DNA of 64,000 bases from Artocarpus heterophyllus (taxonomy: Eukaryota; Streptophyta; Magnoliopsida; Rosales; Moraceae), in contig CM046353.1 in NCBI GenBank assembly GCA_025403435.1, forward strand, positions 21,397,987-21,461,986, in the 5' to 3' direction. Positions 1-10,707 of the stretch are shown one piece after another. Position numbers and translations under genes: made by a program. Numbering within the stretch: position 1 is the stretch's first letter; every line of letters starts with the position of its first letter. Below the pieces are notes generated by a model that searched no databases, had not been told where the DNA came from, and was given only the letters and a program-made list of their open reading frames with translations.

Positions 1-1095
1 ACAGTCTCATGTTTAAGTCTCTTTGCATGAAGAAGTACTTCAGACTTTGATGATCAGTGAAGATCTTACATTGGACCCCATACAAGTAGTGTCTCCATAT
101 CTTCAATGCAAAAACGACTGCTGCTAACTCGAGATCATGAGTAGGATAGTTCTTTTTATAATCCTTCTGTTGTCTTGAAGCATAAGCAGTCACTCTTTCA
201 TTCTGCATCAATACAACTCCTAGGCCTATCTTGGATGCATCACTATAAATAACGAACCCATCATTTCCTTCAAGAATTGCCAACACTAGAGCCGTCGTTA
301 ATCTTTTCTTTAGTTCTTGAAAACTTTTCTCGCATGCATCTGTCCATTCATACTTCTTTCCTTTGCGAGTCAAGTTCGTAAGTGAAGCTGCTATCTTGGA
401 AAAATCTTCTACGAAACTTCGATAATAACCTGCTAAACCCAAGAAGCTCCTTATTTCACTTACATTCATCGGTTGCTTCCAGTTGAGAACAACTTCTACT
501 TTAGCAGGATCAACCATAATCCCTTCCTTCGATATAACATGCCCCAAGAATGACACTTTATCTAGCCAAAACTCGCATTTGGAGAACTTAGCATATAGCT
601 GGTGTCTTCTTAAAGTCTCTAGGACAATCCTTAAATGCTCCTCATGCTCTTCGTGATTCTTAGAATAGACAAGAATATCATCAATAAATACAACAACAAA
701 TTTATCGAGGAAATCCTTGAATACCCTGTTCATCAAATCCATAACCACAAATTCATGGTGACCATACCTCGATCTAACAGTAGTCTTAGGGATATCTCCT
801 TCTTTAACCTTCAACTGATGATATCCTCATCGTAGATCAATCTTTGAGAACACCGATGCACCCTTGAGCTGATCAAACAATCATCGATTCGAGGCAACGG
901 GTACTTATTCTTGATCGTCACCTTGTTCAGCTCTCTGTAGTTGATGCAGAGTCTCATAGTGCCATCCTTCTTCTTCACAAACAAGACTGGAGCACCCCGA
1001 GGTGAGTGACTTGGTCTGATGAAACCTTTGTCAAGTAGCTCTTTTAATTATCTTTGAAGCTCCTTTAATTCTGTCGGGGCCATTTTGTAAGGTGC
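1..1095 (-). pseudogene. Gy1 pol: reverse transcriptase and start of RNase H, Ty3/gypsy, decayed
   Basis: Reading the minus strand gives the usual gypsy RT series: a finger region around 960-1060, then a YHQLRI-like segment, an [10 protein letters not shown] segment near 740-790, and the palm motif [11 protein letters not shown] near 660-700, which holds the catalytic Asp pair. The connection domain ([10 protein letters not shown] type, near 420-470) and the first RNase H residues (DASKIGLG, then [10 protein letters not shown] near 60-100) follow. Stops and frame changes (for example around 800-840 and 1045-1097) break the frame. The rest of RNase H and the integrase would lie left of the window. 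The gag-PR-RT-RH order defines Ty3/gypsy. It is a dead copy. Confidence 0.88.
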
Positions 1096-1677
1096 TTAAG
1101 AGATTGGATCGGTGCCAGGAGCAAGTTCAATCTCAAATTTGACTTCTCTTTCTGGCGGTAGACTCGTCAGATCATCAGGAAACACATCTGCATATTCATG
1201 AATAACATGCACATCTTCAATTCTTGTCTTTCCTTCTTGGCTTTTGTCTACAATGTTCGCCAGATAGCCCATGCATCCACTTGCTAATAGCTTCCTTGCT
1301 TTCATTGTCGATAAAAACATGTTGGGTTTCTTTCTGGACTCGCCAACATAAATGAACTTCTGATCACCTTCAGGATGGAAGATCACCTTTCATTTTCGGC
1401 ATTCGATAGAGGCATTATACTTACTCAGGAAATCCAATCCAAGAATCATGTCATAGTCATGCATGTCGATCATAATAAGGTCGATGAACAACTCCCTATC
1501 AGAAATCCATAGGGGTATTGTACACAAACAGTGCGTAAATAATATCACTTCCCAGGAGGGTAGTGTCGTAGTGAATCCCTGTCTCATAGGCTCTAAACAT
1601 ACCTCTAATTTCTTAGCATATGACATAGATACAAAAGAATGCGTGGCACCCATATCAAAAAAGAACATAAGCATCAT
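1096..1677 (-). pseudogene. Gy1 protease and protease-RT linker, decayed
   Basis: The frame contains the retropepsin active-site motif with Met in place of the usual Ser (DMGATHSFVS; Asp at about residue 8 of the open stretch), then an MILGLDFLSKYNA-like flap/second motif near 1400-1450. The linker into RT ends DVFPDDLTSLPPEREVKFEIELAPGTDPIS, shown here only as landmarks: DVFPDD near 1170 and APGTDPIS near 1100. An in-frame TGA at about 1387-1389 splits the segment. A frameshift in a run of six A on the plus strand (about 1657-1663) separates it from gag, because the same residues before DMGATHS can be read in both frames across the run. Confidence 0.85.
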
Positions 1678-2926
1678 TAGATAAGCTTGTTATCTGACCT
1701 GTGACCACATTGGAAGCTTCTGCAGCCACTTGTTCTTTTTTCATGGCATAGATTCGGGCATTCGTCAGTGGGGCTTCAATTCTCCCTTGACTAATAAGTG
1801 GCCCTTCAAGGGAGGCTTGCATCTGATGAAGCTGGGCTTGAGGAGGAGCTCTCTGCGGGGCATTGGCATTCATCAGCTTGGGGCAGTTCTTTACAAAGTG
1901 GTCTTCACACCCACAGATAAACCATTGGTTTGTTCCCAAGCGACATTCCCCTGGATGCTTCTTTCCACATTTGGCACACGGTTGAAATCTCCTATTATTA
2001 TTATTAGGCTAACCATCATTATGTCTCTTATTGTCTTGGCCCTGTTGGTTTTGAGGATTGCCCTTCCTCTTGTTATTCCTCCAGTTTTGGTTGTTGTTGT
2101 TGTTCCTGTGGGGAGGGCGGTTCTGGTTGCTTGCATTGTTGACCTGTTGGCTGGACTGAGGCTGATTCCTTCTTAGCTTGGACAGATGAAACTCAGCACG
2201 TTGAGCCCTCATAACAACCTGTTCTTGAGTCCTTGGCGGACTTGCCCCATCAACGATCGCAGCAATATCTGGTCCAAGGGCTCTGATCAGTCTTCTGACC
2301 CTTTCACCTTCATCCATAACCATTCCTGGACATAAACGGGCAAGCTGGTCAAACTTTGTCACCACATTAGTGACTGACATATCCCCCTGGCGCAAGCTCT
2401 CAAACTCCTCAGAATGTTTCCTTGTAACGTTCATGTGGATGAACTTCGTGTTGAATTCATGAACGAAGTTAGCCCATGTCATTTCTCCAACATTTTTGCT
2501 CATTTCAATGCCATCCCACTAAATCCTACCCTCCATGGTGAGGCAGCACGATGCACAGAGGACCTTTTCATTGTCCATGAAATCCATGAGTCGTAAGGTG
2601 GCTTCGATCGTCTTCAACCATCCTTGAGATACTAGTGGATCCTTAGAACCTTCGAAATCCACTGGCTTAACTCTCTTCCATCTGACCAGTAGGGGTTCCT
2701 GATAGGCCGTTCTTGGTTTAGCAGTAGGAATTGGAACTTTGTTTACTAGTGGCTATGGAGGAGGAGGCACATCATTGCCTCGACGTTCATCATTCTGGCC
2801 GTTGGCCCTTAAAGCAGCAATTTCCCTTCTTTGGTCCTCCAACTGCCTTTGCAGTTCAGCAATCATTATTGTCATGAGTCTTTCATTGGTTTGGGTGCGA
2901 GTCTGCATCCTTCTGTGGCCGTCCAT
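1655..2926 (-). pseudogene. Gy1 gag (capsid and nucleocapsid), decayed
   Basis: The likely start is the ATG at 2926, which opens MDGHRRMQTRTQTNERLM followed by a helical, Gln/Glu-rich N-terminus. A capsid region follows (MTWANFVHEFNTKF near 2450-2500; the RLCPGMVMDEGERVRRLIRAL segment near 2280-2350). A basic Asn/Gln-rich stretch and two Cys-rich knuckles close the protein: CAKCGKKHPGEC near 1945-1985 and a degenerate second one with CGCEDHFVKNC near 1895-1925. In-frame TAG codons at 2519-2521 and at about 2006-2008 interrupt it. Position relative to the PBS (about 195 bp) is normal for gypsy. Confidence 0.85.
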
Positions 2927-3120
2927 CGTAATTTCTGAAAAAAATTAGGACATAGAAATAATCTTCCATTTATGAGACAGGTTTTCACTACTATATCGTA
3001 AATCATTAAACATTTAAACCTTAATCTTATCATCATACTGGCATCAATACATCTAACTTTATAACATACTTACTTTGAGGACTTGGATTGACGTGTGGCG
3101 ATATGAATTATAATCGAAAA

Positions 3121-3135
3121 ATCTCTCTGATACCA
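3121..3135 (-). other. Gy1 primer binding site (tRNA-iMet type)
   Basis: On the minus strand the first bases after the LTR are a 5-nt spacer and TGGTATCAGAGAGAT, complementary to the 3' end of plant initiator Met tRNA over TGGTATCAGAG. This fixes the element's orientation as minus and the LTR 3' end at 3141. Confidence 0.8.
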
Positions 3136-3417
3136 AAGCCTGCAACGCCCCTTTTTGGACGTCACAGATGTCATTACATGCTTACGTTCATACTTATTTA
3201 ACTTTAAACATAAATGTAATTACATAGGTTATACGTAATACATTTTTTTTGATAACTTAACATTGTTAAATAACATTGCTTAACTTGTACCATATCATAA
3301 TTTATTCAATTATACTTTAAATTAATCATAAACTTATTTTAATTAAATAGACATACCAAGTTGTAAAATCATATTTTATAAAAACATCACATCACTTAAA
3401 AGTTACATATTCCCACA

Positions 3418-3593
3418 GTTCGACAGGCCGAACTTGGGACTTCGGCAGGCCAAAATTTCTTGATCAGCAGGCTGGCAGAGGCTTTGCAAGACTGACTTAA
3501 AAACTCATCATCGTCCGGCAGGCCGAAAACGTGATCGGCAGGCCGAACTTCTGGACATCGGCAGGCCGACCAAGGATGTTCGGTAGGCCGACT
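3418..3593. repeat. Dyad array in Gy1 LTR, PBS-proximal
   Basis: About six copies of (T)CGGCAGGCCGA or one-base variants are spaced about 20-40 bp apart in AT-rich DNA. The plus strand reads with central AG. The unit is a perfect 5-bp inverted repeat around two central bases. Confidence 0.85.
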
Positions 3594-5648
3594 GAGCCAA
3601 AACTCCTAAAGAAAACTTAATTTTTAAAACAAAACCAACTTTTCATAAAAATGCAGAAGATCAAAAGTCCTTAAAATGATAAGATGGAATATAAAACCAT
3701 AGTTCAAATATTCTTAAAATTTAACATAAAAATAATGTTCAAAATATAAAACTTGATTTAAAACATAAAATCATTCTTCTTGGCGTTCTTTCGGTTACAA
3801 TTCATCGTGCTTTGTGCTCATACGCCTTCCTATGTCCTCCACCTATTCCATGATTTTCTTACCCTTATCTGTAACATGACATAAAACATGATTAAGCTAA
3901 TGCTTAGTAAGTACAAATAATTCTCACAATTGAAAACATTACATAAACATCATCATCATCATTGTCATCATATCATAAAAGTGCCTTAAGCACAATTTCA
4001 TAGAAACATATCTTTCATTACATTGACCATTTTAAAACATCTTTCATTTTATCTTAAGGGCCCAAGTGTTGCACCATGAACATCATCGTAGGCGCGCCGT
4101 CATGAGAGGAGAAGGGTAGCTAATCCCAAACCAAACATGACATCATAACTTATCATTTCATAACATTGGTGTGCAACACTTATTAGGTGATACATATATA
4201 CATAATTTTCATACTTTGAAACATGTCATCATCATACATACATAACTTTAAATCATGAAAATCTTTCATAAGAAATCCTTTAAGGAAAATAATCATAAAA
4301 TCATCATGAATAACATTGTGAATATATCATCAAACCTTGTAAAACGTGTCATGTTGCAGGTGAGAATGTCCTTACTTTAACACTAGCTTACTTAACCTTA
4401 ATATACTTTTGGTGACGACGCCGCGGTCTCGAAGTGCTCGTTCCTTTGTGTGTTCATGCCATTTATTTATTTAAAATACAATAAAATTAATACTTATCAT
4501 AAAAGATTCATTCATATAACATTCATATATACATTCATCTCATATTACAAGCATAATTCATAATCATCATTGTGAAAACATAACATTATCATCACATATA
4601 AACATTATTCATAACATGCTTCCTTAAATATTATCATCAAAACATTCCATACATTATAAACATGAAAATCTTTTGAAAACGTTTTATAATAATTTAAAAT
4701 ACCTACATTTTAAAAATTCATACAAACATCTTATTATCATATATTTCAACATCATAAAAATATTTCCTCATCAATCAAAATCCTTTAAACATATAAAATA
4801 TTTCATAACATAAAATACATTCATCATACATTATACATGTACATTCTTAACAACTTTCATGAAAAACATCATTCATTAAGCCCTTAAATAACATTACATT
4901 TTTCATGCATCATAGTCAAACAGTAATATTTTACTGTGAAGGGTAGAGGATAGAAAATTCTTATTTTTCATAAAAACACCAAAATAACATGAAACTTGGA
5001 AAAACGACACCCAATACACACATGAACATCATATTAAAAAAAACTCAGAGCAAAATACAACACCTAGAGGAAGATATTGTAAACGAATTAAGGAGGAGAA
5101 ATTCTTTTCAAAACTAAGTTCTTACCTTGAAAATTTCTTCTCAAAATTCTTGAATTTAACCAACGAAATATAACATTTTCTTTCAATTTTCTTGCAGAGA
5201 ATTTTTGAGACAGAAGGAGATGGGATTCGTGGAGAAGAGAAGAAGAATGAAAAAAAAAACAAACGTCTCAGAAGTTTGAGAGAGAGAAACGTGAGAATGA
5301 GAAAAAAAATAATGAAAAAGGAACGTTAAAATTTTTAACATAATGGACATAATTGATTGGAATTCAATTCCCTCCATTAAGTCAGAATTTTCTGACTCAA
5401 ATGGTGCTAATTGGCGTGGAGAAAAGGAGAGAAAGAAGGAAAGTCAAACAATCACTCCCTACTTACCATGTTTTTCCCTCTTAAAATGGGAAACCATTTA
5501 AAATCAGACAAATCAATGCAAAGTCAACCTTTTAATTTCCTTAACTGACAAAATTATTCCATTATTATGCCAATTAATCACAATAAATCACCTAATTAAT
5601 GTAATTAACTCAGCCATAATTTGGAGAGATTTCTACTGACTGCTCGTC

Positions 5649-5761
5649 AGCCGTGTTCGGCCTGTCGATTTTTCTCCTTCGGCTTGCTGGTTCCACCAAG
5701 TTCGACATGTCGATGCTTTTATTCGGCCTGCCGATCTTGGCAGACATTTCGGCCTGCCAAA
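5649..5761. repeat. Dyad array in Gy1 LTR, U3 end
   Basis: Five units of TTCGGCCTGCCGA type occur in 113 bp. The central dinucleotide on the plus strand is CT, opposite to the 3418-3593 array in the same LTR. Confidence 0.85.
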
Positions 5762-6010
5762 CTATCCATAAATGCCATATATTAAAACATTGATACATTA
5801 TCGCATCATAATTACACATACATTAAAATAATCATGAACACTTGAGCACAACGATTCCATGCGGTCGTCACCTGTCATAAAACTTGACATAAAAAGTTAG
5901 TAATATTAACATCATATATCATTACATATAACATAAATTATTACTAAAATATCATTAACGTCGTTACTAACTTAACGTGATTCATTACATAAAAATAGGC
6001 GGGTGTGACA

Positions 6011-6667
6011 AATTTATGCATATAGCATGTCAAACTTGTGTTTTAGAAGATACTTTGATATAAAATTTTTAAATTCCGCTACGTACTATTTTTCCAACAA
6101 TTGGTATCAGAGACATGGTTTTTTGAGGTTAGAATGTGTATCTAGGTTTTTCATGTAATTAGATGGTAGACTATCATCTCCGTCTAGGAATTATTATTTA
6201 TTTTTAAATTTGTAAGAATTTTTTAATTAAATAATTATTCGAAGAAGACAACCCTAGACCTAACCTCTATAAATAGAGAGTAAGTCACATAAGTTATTGA
6301 GATTAATTGAGAGATTAAGAGTGATACTCTACTGTTGAGAATCTAAAAACTCCTTGAGAGCTTTTATTCACAAATCACGAACACTAGCTTTGGGTTTTCT
6401 TAATTGGTTAGAAGGAGAGTCACCTGGTGGAAGAGCTGAACGTGTGAGCCCATACTCACTCTAGTCGTGGATAGAGAATAACACAGAAGACTAGTCGGTT
6501 GAGGCTCTTCTAGAACGTTACTTCTCTTCACATTTTTTGAGGGTTCTTCAGCAATCAAAGGTTAGTAAGATCTGATTAATTTATGCATATAGCATGTTAA
6601 ACTTATGTTTTGAAAAATACTCTGATATAAAATTTTAAAATTCTGCTGCGTACTATTTTAAAAAACA
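6011..6667 (+). mobile_element. CopI: coding-free copia derivative, LTR tail - PBS - short leader - partial LTR
   Basis: 6011-6099 is the last ~90 bp of a copia-family LTR ending CCAACA. TGGTATCAGAGAC (PBS) follows at 6102-6114, then a shortened leader (6115-6243) matching the leader at 43515-43630. A second LTR follows from just upstream of its TATA box (CTATAAATAGAG near 6263-6275) to about 6667, ending AAAAACA, probably a mutated CCAACA end. The rest of the first LTR was displaced leftwards by the Gy1 insertion. No gag or pol is present. The element is inserted in the RT of CopA. Confidence 0.75.
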
Positions 6668-7469
6668 TAATCTCCATTACGTGTTAGTAAATTACCTTTC
6701 TTGGAGTTTTGCATCGAAAATCTGATAAGCACCTTATCGATATGCGATGCCCGAGACAGCTCCAACAATTTGCTCTTGTGATCTCTTATGAGTTGGATTC
6801 CAAGAACATAACTTGCCTCTCCTAAATCTTTCATTTGGAATTGGTTAGTGAGCCATTTCTTTACATTCGATAATATGCCTACATCATTCCCCATGAGTAG
6901 GATATCATCTACAGAAAGAACTAAGAAGACCACCTTCTTATATTTGATGTACTTATATACACAAGGTTCATCAATATTTTGATCGAAACCATAAGACTTG
7001 ATCGGCTCATCAAATCTTAAGTTCCAGGATCTTGAAGTTTGCTTGAGTCCATAGATGGACCTCTACAACTTGCAAACTTTTTGCTCTTGACCTTTGACTA
7101 TAAACCCTTCTGGTTGCACCATATAGATGCTTTTCTCAAGATAGCCATTCAAAAAGGCAGTCTTGACATCAATTTGCCATATCTCATAATCAAGACATGC
7201 AACAATAGATAAAAGAATCGGAATGGACTTAAGCATAGCTACGGGCGAGAAAGTTTCTTCATAGTCAACTCCCTCCTTTTGGGTATAACCCTTTGCCACA
7301 AGCCTAACTTTGAAAGTCTCAACTTTCCCATCCATTCCTCTTTTCTTTTTGTAAATCCATTTGCACCCTATGCGTTTTATCCCCTTCAGGTAGATCTACA
7401 AGTTCCTAGACTAAATTAGAGTACATGGACTCCATTTCAAGGTTCATAGCCTCCAACCATTTATCCTTC
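6668..7469 (-). pseudogene. CopA pol: reverse transcriptase, truncated by CopI
   Basis: Minus-strand frames give the copia RT series: the [13 protein letters not shown] start near 7335-7375, [20 protein letters not shown] (about 7260-7310), [11 protein letters not shown] (catalytic-region Asp, about 7140-7170) and a palm motif that reads SVDD instead of YVDD (about 6895-6915). The reading frame ends at SKKG near 6700, where CopI cuts in, so the C-terminal RT and RNase H lie beyond the window. A stop and frame breaks occur near 7060 and 7335-7440. The SVDD change plus truncation makes it inactive. Confidence 0.85.
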
Positions 7470-8255
7470 TGATGGAGACGTGGGGAGCTAAAATGCAAGG
7501 AAGTTGGCTGACCCAATATAAGTTCCTATTAGACCAGTCATAAGAGCCCGAGCTAAGAAATTCAAGGAAGCACTAAATGGGCTGATTCACAAAATTTGGA
7601 ATCAAGTAAATTTGTGCAAGTCCATTGACCCAGAACTACGTCAGCCACAAAGGTGCATCAATTTGATCCAAGTTCTAGAAGAATCCGGATGAGTCAAGCT
7701 TGAAACCAGCTCAAATTTTGCAAGATCAAGTCTATGGAAGGATTTCAGAAACTTTCCCATTATTGGCACACATGTGGCTGATCATTTGTGCAAGTTATTG
7801 AAGAGCATTAATTACACTTTCTTTTAATTGTTGGGCATGTAAATGGTTGAATATCAGCCATTGAGACTTTCCTTTCTTTTGGTTTTTATTTTATGCTTAA
7901 ATTAGGATTAGTAGTTATGTTTGAATTTGTTAACTTTTCTTTGTAAGTTTGGCCTATAAATAGGCGTTTCCAAGGTTAATGAATGGATTGATGAATGTTT
8001 ATTTATGAGAGAGAAAATTCTTTCTTTGGTCCTTTGACGAACTACACGAACTCTTCGGATCAATTCGGGCATTCAACCCCAACTTATCAATCAAGCTTTC
8101 CATCCTTGATTGTGGTATCTATGATATACCAAGGTTCATGCTTCGATATAAGCAATGGGTCATGGTGGCTTCCATCCAAATTTGAGTAGAAACGGTCTTG
8201 GTGTCTTTTTTTGTTGATAACAGGTTTTGTCAGTATATTGGTGAGGTTCTTATCA
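7470..8255 (+). mobile_element. GyJ solo LTR 1 in CopA pol, carrying a gypsy pol C-terminus
   Basis: It starts TGATGGAGACG and ends GGTTCTTATCA, with near-identical flanks CCTTC (7465-7469) and TCTTC (8256-8260). Removing it restores the CopA frame across the linker before RT. Near 7533-7692 a plus-strand frame reads RARAKKFKEALNGLI and ends in TGA, which is typical of the C-terminus of plant gypsy polyproteins. A TATA-like CTATAAATAGG lies at about 7950-7960. It resembles the 911-bp element at 30913-31823 in termini and layout. It could instead be a truncated 3' fragment of a gypsy element, but the TG...CA ends and flanks favour a solo LTR. Confidence 0.65.
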
Positions 8256-8260
8256 TCTTC

Positions 8261-9348
8261 TCAGAATCTTCCATTGCATCACGATATGTCAATGGATCAT
8301 CCTCACCATTATCAAAGATAGCAACATGTGCTTCTCCAATTTCCCTATAGTGAGCAGGTGGTCTCACAACCTGCCCACTACGTCGAGGTGTTATGACATT
8401 CTGATCTAGAGATGTGGTCTTCTCATTTTGTCCTACGACAACGGTTGTCGGTTGCGGTCTGATATGATCAGAAAGTAACTCTTCAAGTACAACTTTGCTA
8501 TGAGGTTTATAGTTTGTCATACAATCATTCTCGAGAAAAGTGGCATTTGTCGATATAAATACCTTCTTTTCTTCTAGACTATAAAACAAACCTCCCCTCG
8601 TTCCCTTTGGGTATCCCATAAACAAACATACTTTAGAACGTGGTTCTAGCTTCCCGGTCTTTCCTTTCAGTACATGTGCTGGATACCCCCATATACGAAT
8701 AGTCGCATACTAGGTTTGTGACCATTCCATAACTCTAAAGGTGTTTTTAGAATAGACTTAGATGGAACTATGTTTAGAAGATATACTGTAGTTTGTAGTA
8801 CATATCCCCGAAATAAAGTGGGTAATGATGAGTAGCTGAGCATGGATCTCACCATATCAAGCGACGTTCGATTTCTTCTCTCTACAACACCATTTTGTTG
8901 TGGAGTTCTAGGTGTGGTGAATTGTGATAGAATACCATGTTCTATTATATAGTCCTTAAATTCAATATCAAGTTATTCCCCTCTTCAATCAGATCGAAGA
9001 GTCTTCGTCGTCTTTCTTAATTGCTTTTCAGCTTCGCTTGGAATTCTTTGAACTTTCCAAAAGTTTCAAATTTCTTTTGCATTAGGTACATGTATCCATA
9101 CCTCGAATAATCGTCAACAAATGTGATGAAATATTTATAACCACCGCATGCTTGCACATTCAATGGACCACAGACGTCCGAATGTATTAGCTCAAGTGGT
9201 TCCTTGGCCCTTTCGCCTTTTGTAGAAAAAGGCCTCTTAGTCATTTTACCTTCAAGACAAGATTCACAAACTAGTAGAGAACTAACTTTTAGTTTTCTTA
9301 AAGGACCACCCTTAACTAGTCCGTTAATTCTATCAAGGTTAACATGAC
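8261..9348 (-). pseudogene. CopA pol: integrase and linker to RT, decayed
   Basis: The HHCC zinc region reads LGHVNLDRINGLVKGG...VCESCLEGKMTKR around 9245-9348. The catalytic core starts IHSDVCGP and has TFVDDYSRYGY (second acidic motif) near 9100-9180. The C-terminal part includes SSLPTLFRGYVLQTTVYLLN near 8770-8840 and MGYPKGTRGGLFY near 8580-8620. The linker ending in AMEDSEK (about 8255-8280) was split by the GyJ LTR. Frameshifts occur near 9010 and 9360, and stops elsewhere. Confidence 0.85.
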
Positions 9349-10707
9349 CTAATCTAAGGTGCCATAGCTATGTTTCATTATCAAAAGAAATCTTTTACTT
9401 CTTGGGTTTGGTTGTTCAACTTTGAACATTTTGGTATTGAGCAGTGATTTTTCGTTGGGCCTCAAGGTGTAAAGCCTATTTTCTAGATACGCAGAACAAA
9501 TATCCAAATTGTTTCTGGAAATATTAACATAATTATTATTAAAAGAAACATTAAACATTTGTTCAAACAACCAAAAAACAGAAATCAAATTTCTACGAAA
9601 ACTAGGAATGTAATAAACATTGTCCAAGATTAAAAACTTATTTATAAAATAAAGTTTAACTACTCCCATTGCTTTTGCTGAAACAACCTCTCATGTTCCC
9701 ACTTTCATCGTTTGTTCCCCGTTGGCAAGCCTCCTTGAAGAACTAAGCATCTGCAAAGAAGAACAAACATGGTTAGTTGCCCCTGAATCAATTATCGAAA
9801 GTGGAGTATCATCTTCAACTAAACAAGCTTCTAAAATGAGTAAATCTGATTTACCGTTGTTCTTCTTTTCTTTGAGCTCCTGAAGATATTTCTTGCAGTT
9901 TCTCTTCCAATGCCCAACTATGCCGCAGTGGAAACATTTTCCTTCGGGCTTCTTTTGTTTTGAGCTCCTTTTATTGTTTTTGCTTTTGTTCTTCTTCGGT
10001 TGCCCTCCACTCTTAGACTTACCACTTCCTTTAGTTCCCTTCCTCTTCTTATTCTTTCGAGCAGAAGAGGAGGTTTGAGCTTCTACAACATTTGCCTCAG
10101 CTTCTTTAGTCTTTTCTTTTGAAATAGACTCGAAGGTTTGAAGCTCATTAAGCAACTCAATCATGTTATATTTTAACTTGTTCATGAAATGGTTGCTTTT
10201 GAACTGAAGGAACGTAGGGGAGAGGGTTTCCAAAATCATCCCTACTTGTGTGGCTTCATCTATCACTGCCCCATTCACTTTGGCCTCATGGAGATAGTTA
10301 ACCATGTTGAGAACATGTTCTCTGACCAAGACCCCTACCTTCATCTTGGCATTCATCACAGCCTTGATGGCTTCATGACATGCCTTCCAAGAAGGCTTAC
10401 CAAACATGTCTTGTAGATAATGCATTATCTCATAAAGCAGTTTCTATGCTTTTATACTTCATCCTAAGCACAACAGACATGCCAACCAAAAGGAAGTAGG
10501 GGGCCTTGTTATTTGCCTCGATCCAACGATCATATGCTTCTCGTACATTACGAAGAGTATTGGTAGCAGGCGATGGAGGACATTCTTCTGCCAGGACAAA
10601 CTTGTAAAATTTGCAAATTAGTACAATGTTCATGTTACTCTTCCACTTGACAAAGTTATGTCTAGTTAATTTTTCATTTGAGAGAATAGCGACGATTGGA
10701 TTAGACA
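9349..10707 (-). pseudogene. CopA gag and protease, decayed
   Basis: The likely start is the ATG at 10707 (MSNPIVAILSNEKLTRHN), which lies 6 nt after a TTACAG acceptor-like site; the upstream ATG at 10738 would be intronic if that site is used. Capsid segments include EAYDRWIEANNKA (about 10510-10550) and YLQDMFGKPSWKACHEAI (about 10370-10420). A basic Lys-rich stretch precedes a complete CCHC knuckle, CFHCGIVGHWKRNC (about 9890-9935). The protease has an intact IDSGATNHVCSS (about 9750-9795). One extra T near 10432 shifts the frame. A TGA at 9688-9690 and a frame change near 9370 break the remainder. Confidence 0.85.

Larger units (their letters stand above)
3141..6010 (-). mobile_element. 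Gy1 5' LTR (2870 bp), inserted in CopI
   Basis: On the minus strand it runs from TGTCACACCCGCC (6010) to GGGGCGTTGCA (3141), a TG...CA pair, immediately followed by the PBS. The left flank of the target reads AATTT from 6011. The partner target-site duplication lies outside the window. The LTR is very AT-rich, with two GC-rich clusters of the TCGGC/GCCGA dyad at 3418-3593 and 5649-5761. A second LTR of the family begins on the plus strand at 54643 and matches this one through its first ~80 bp with substitutions. No convincing gene lies in it. Confidence 0.85.
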
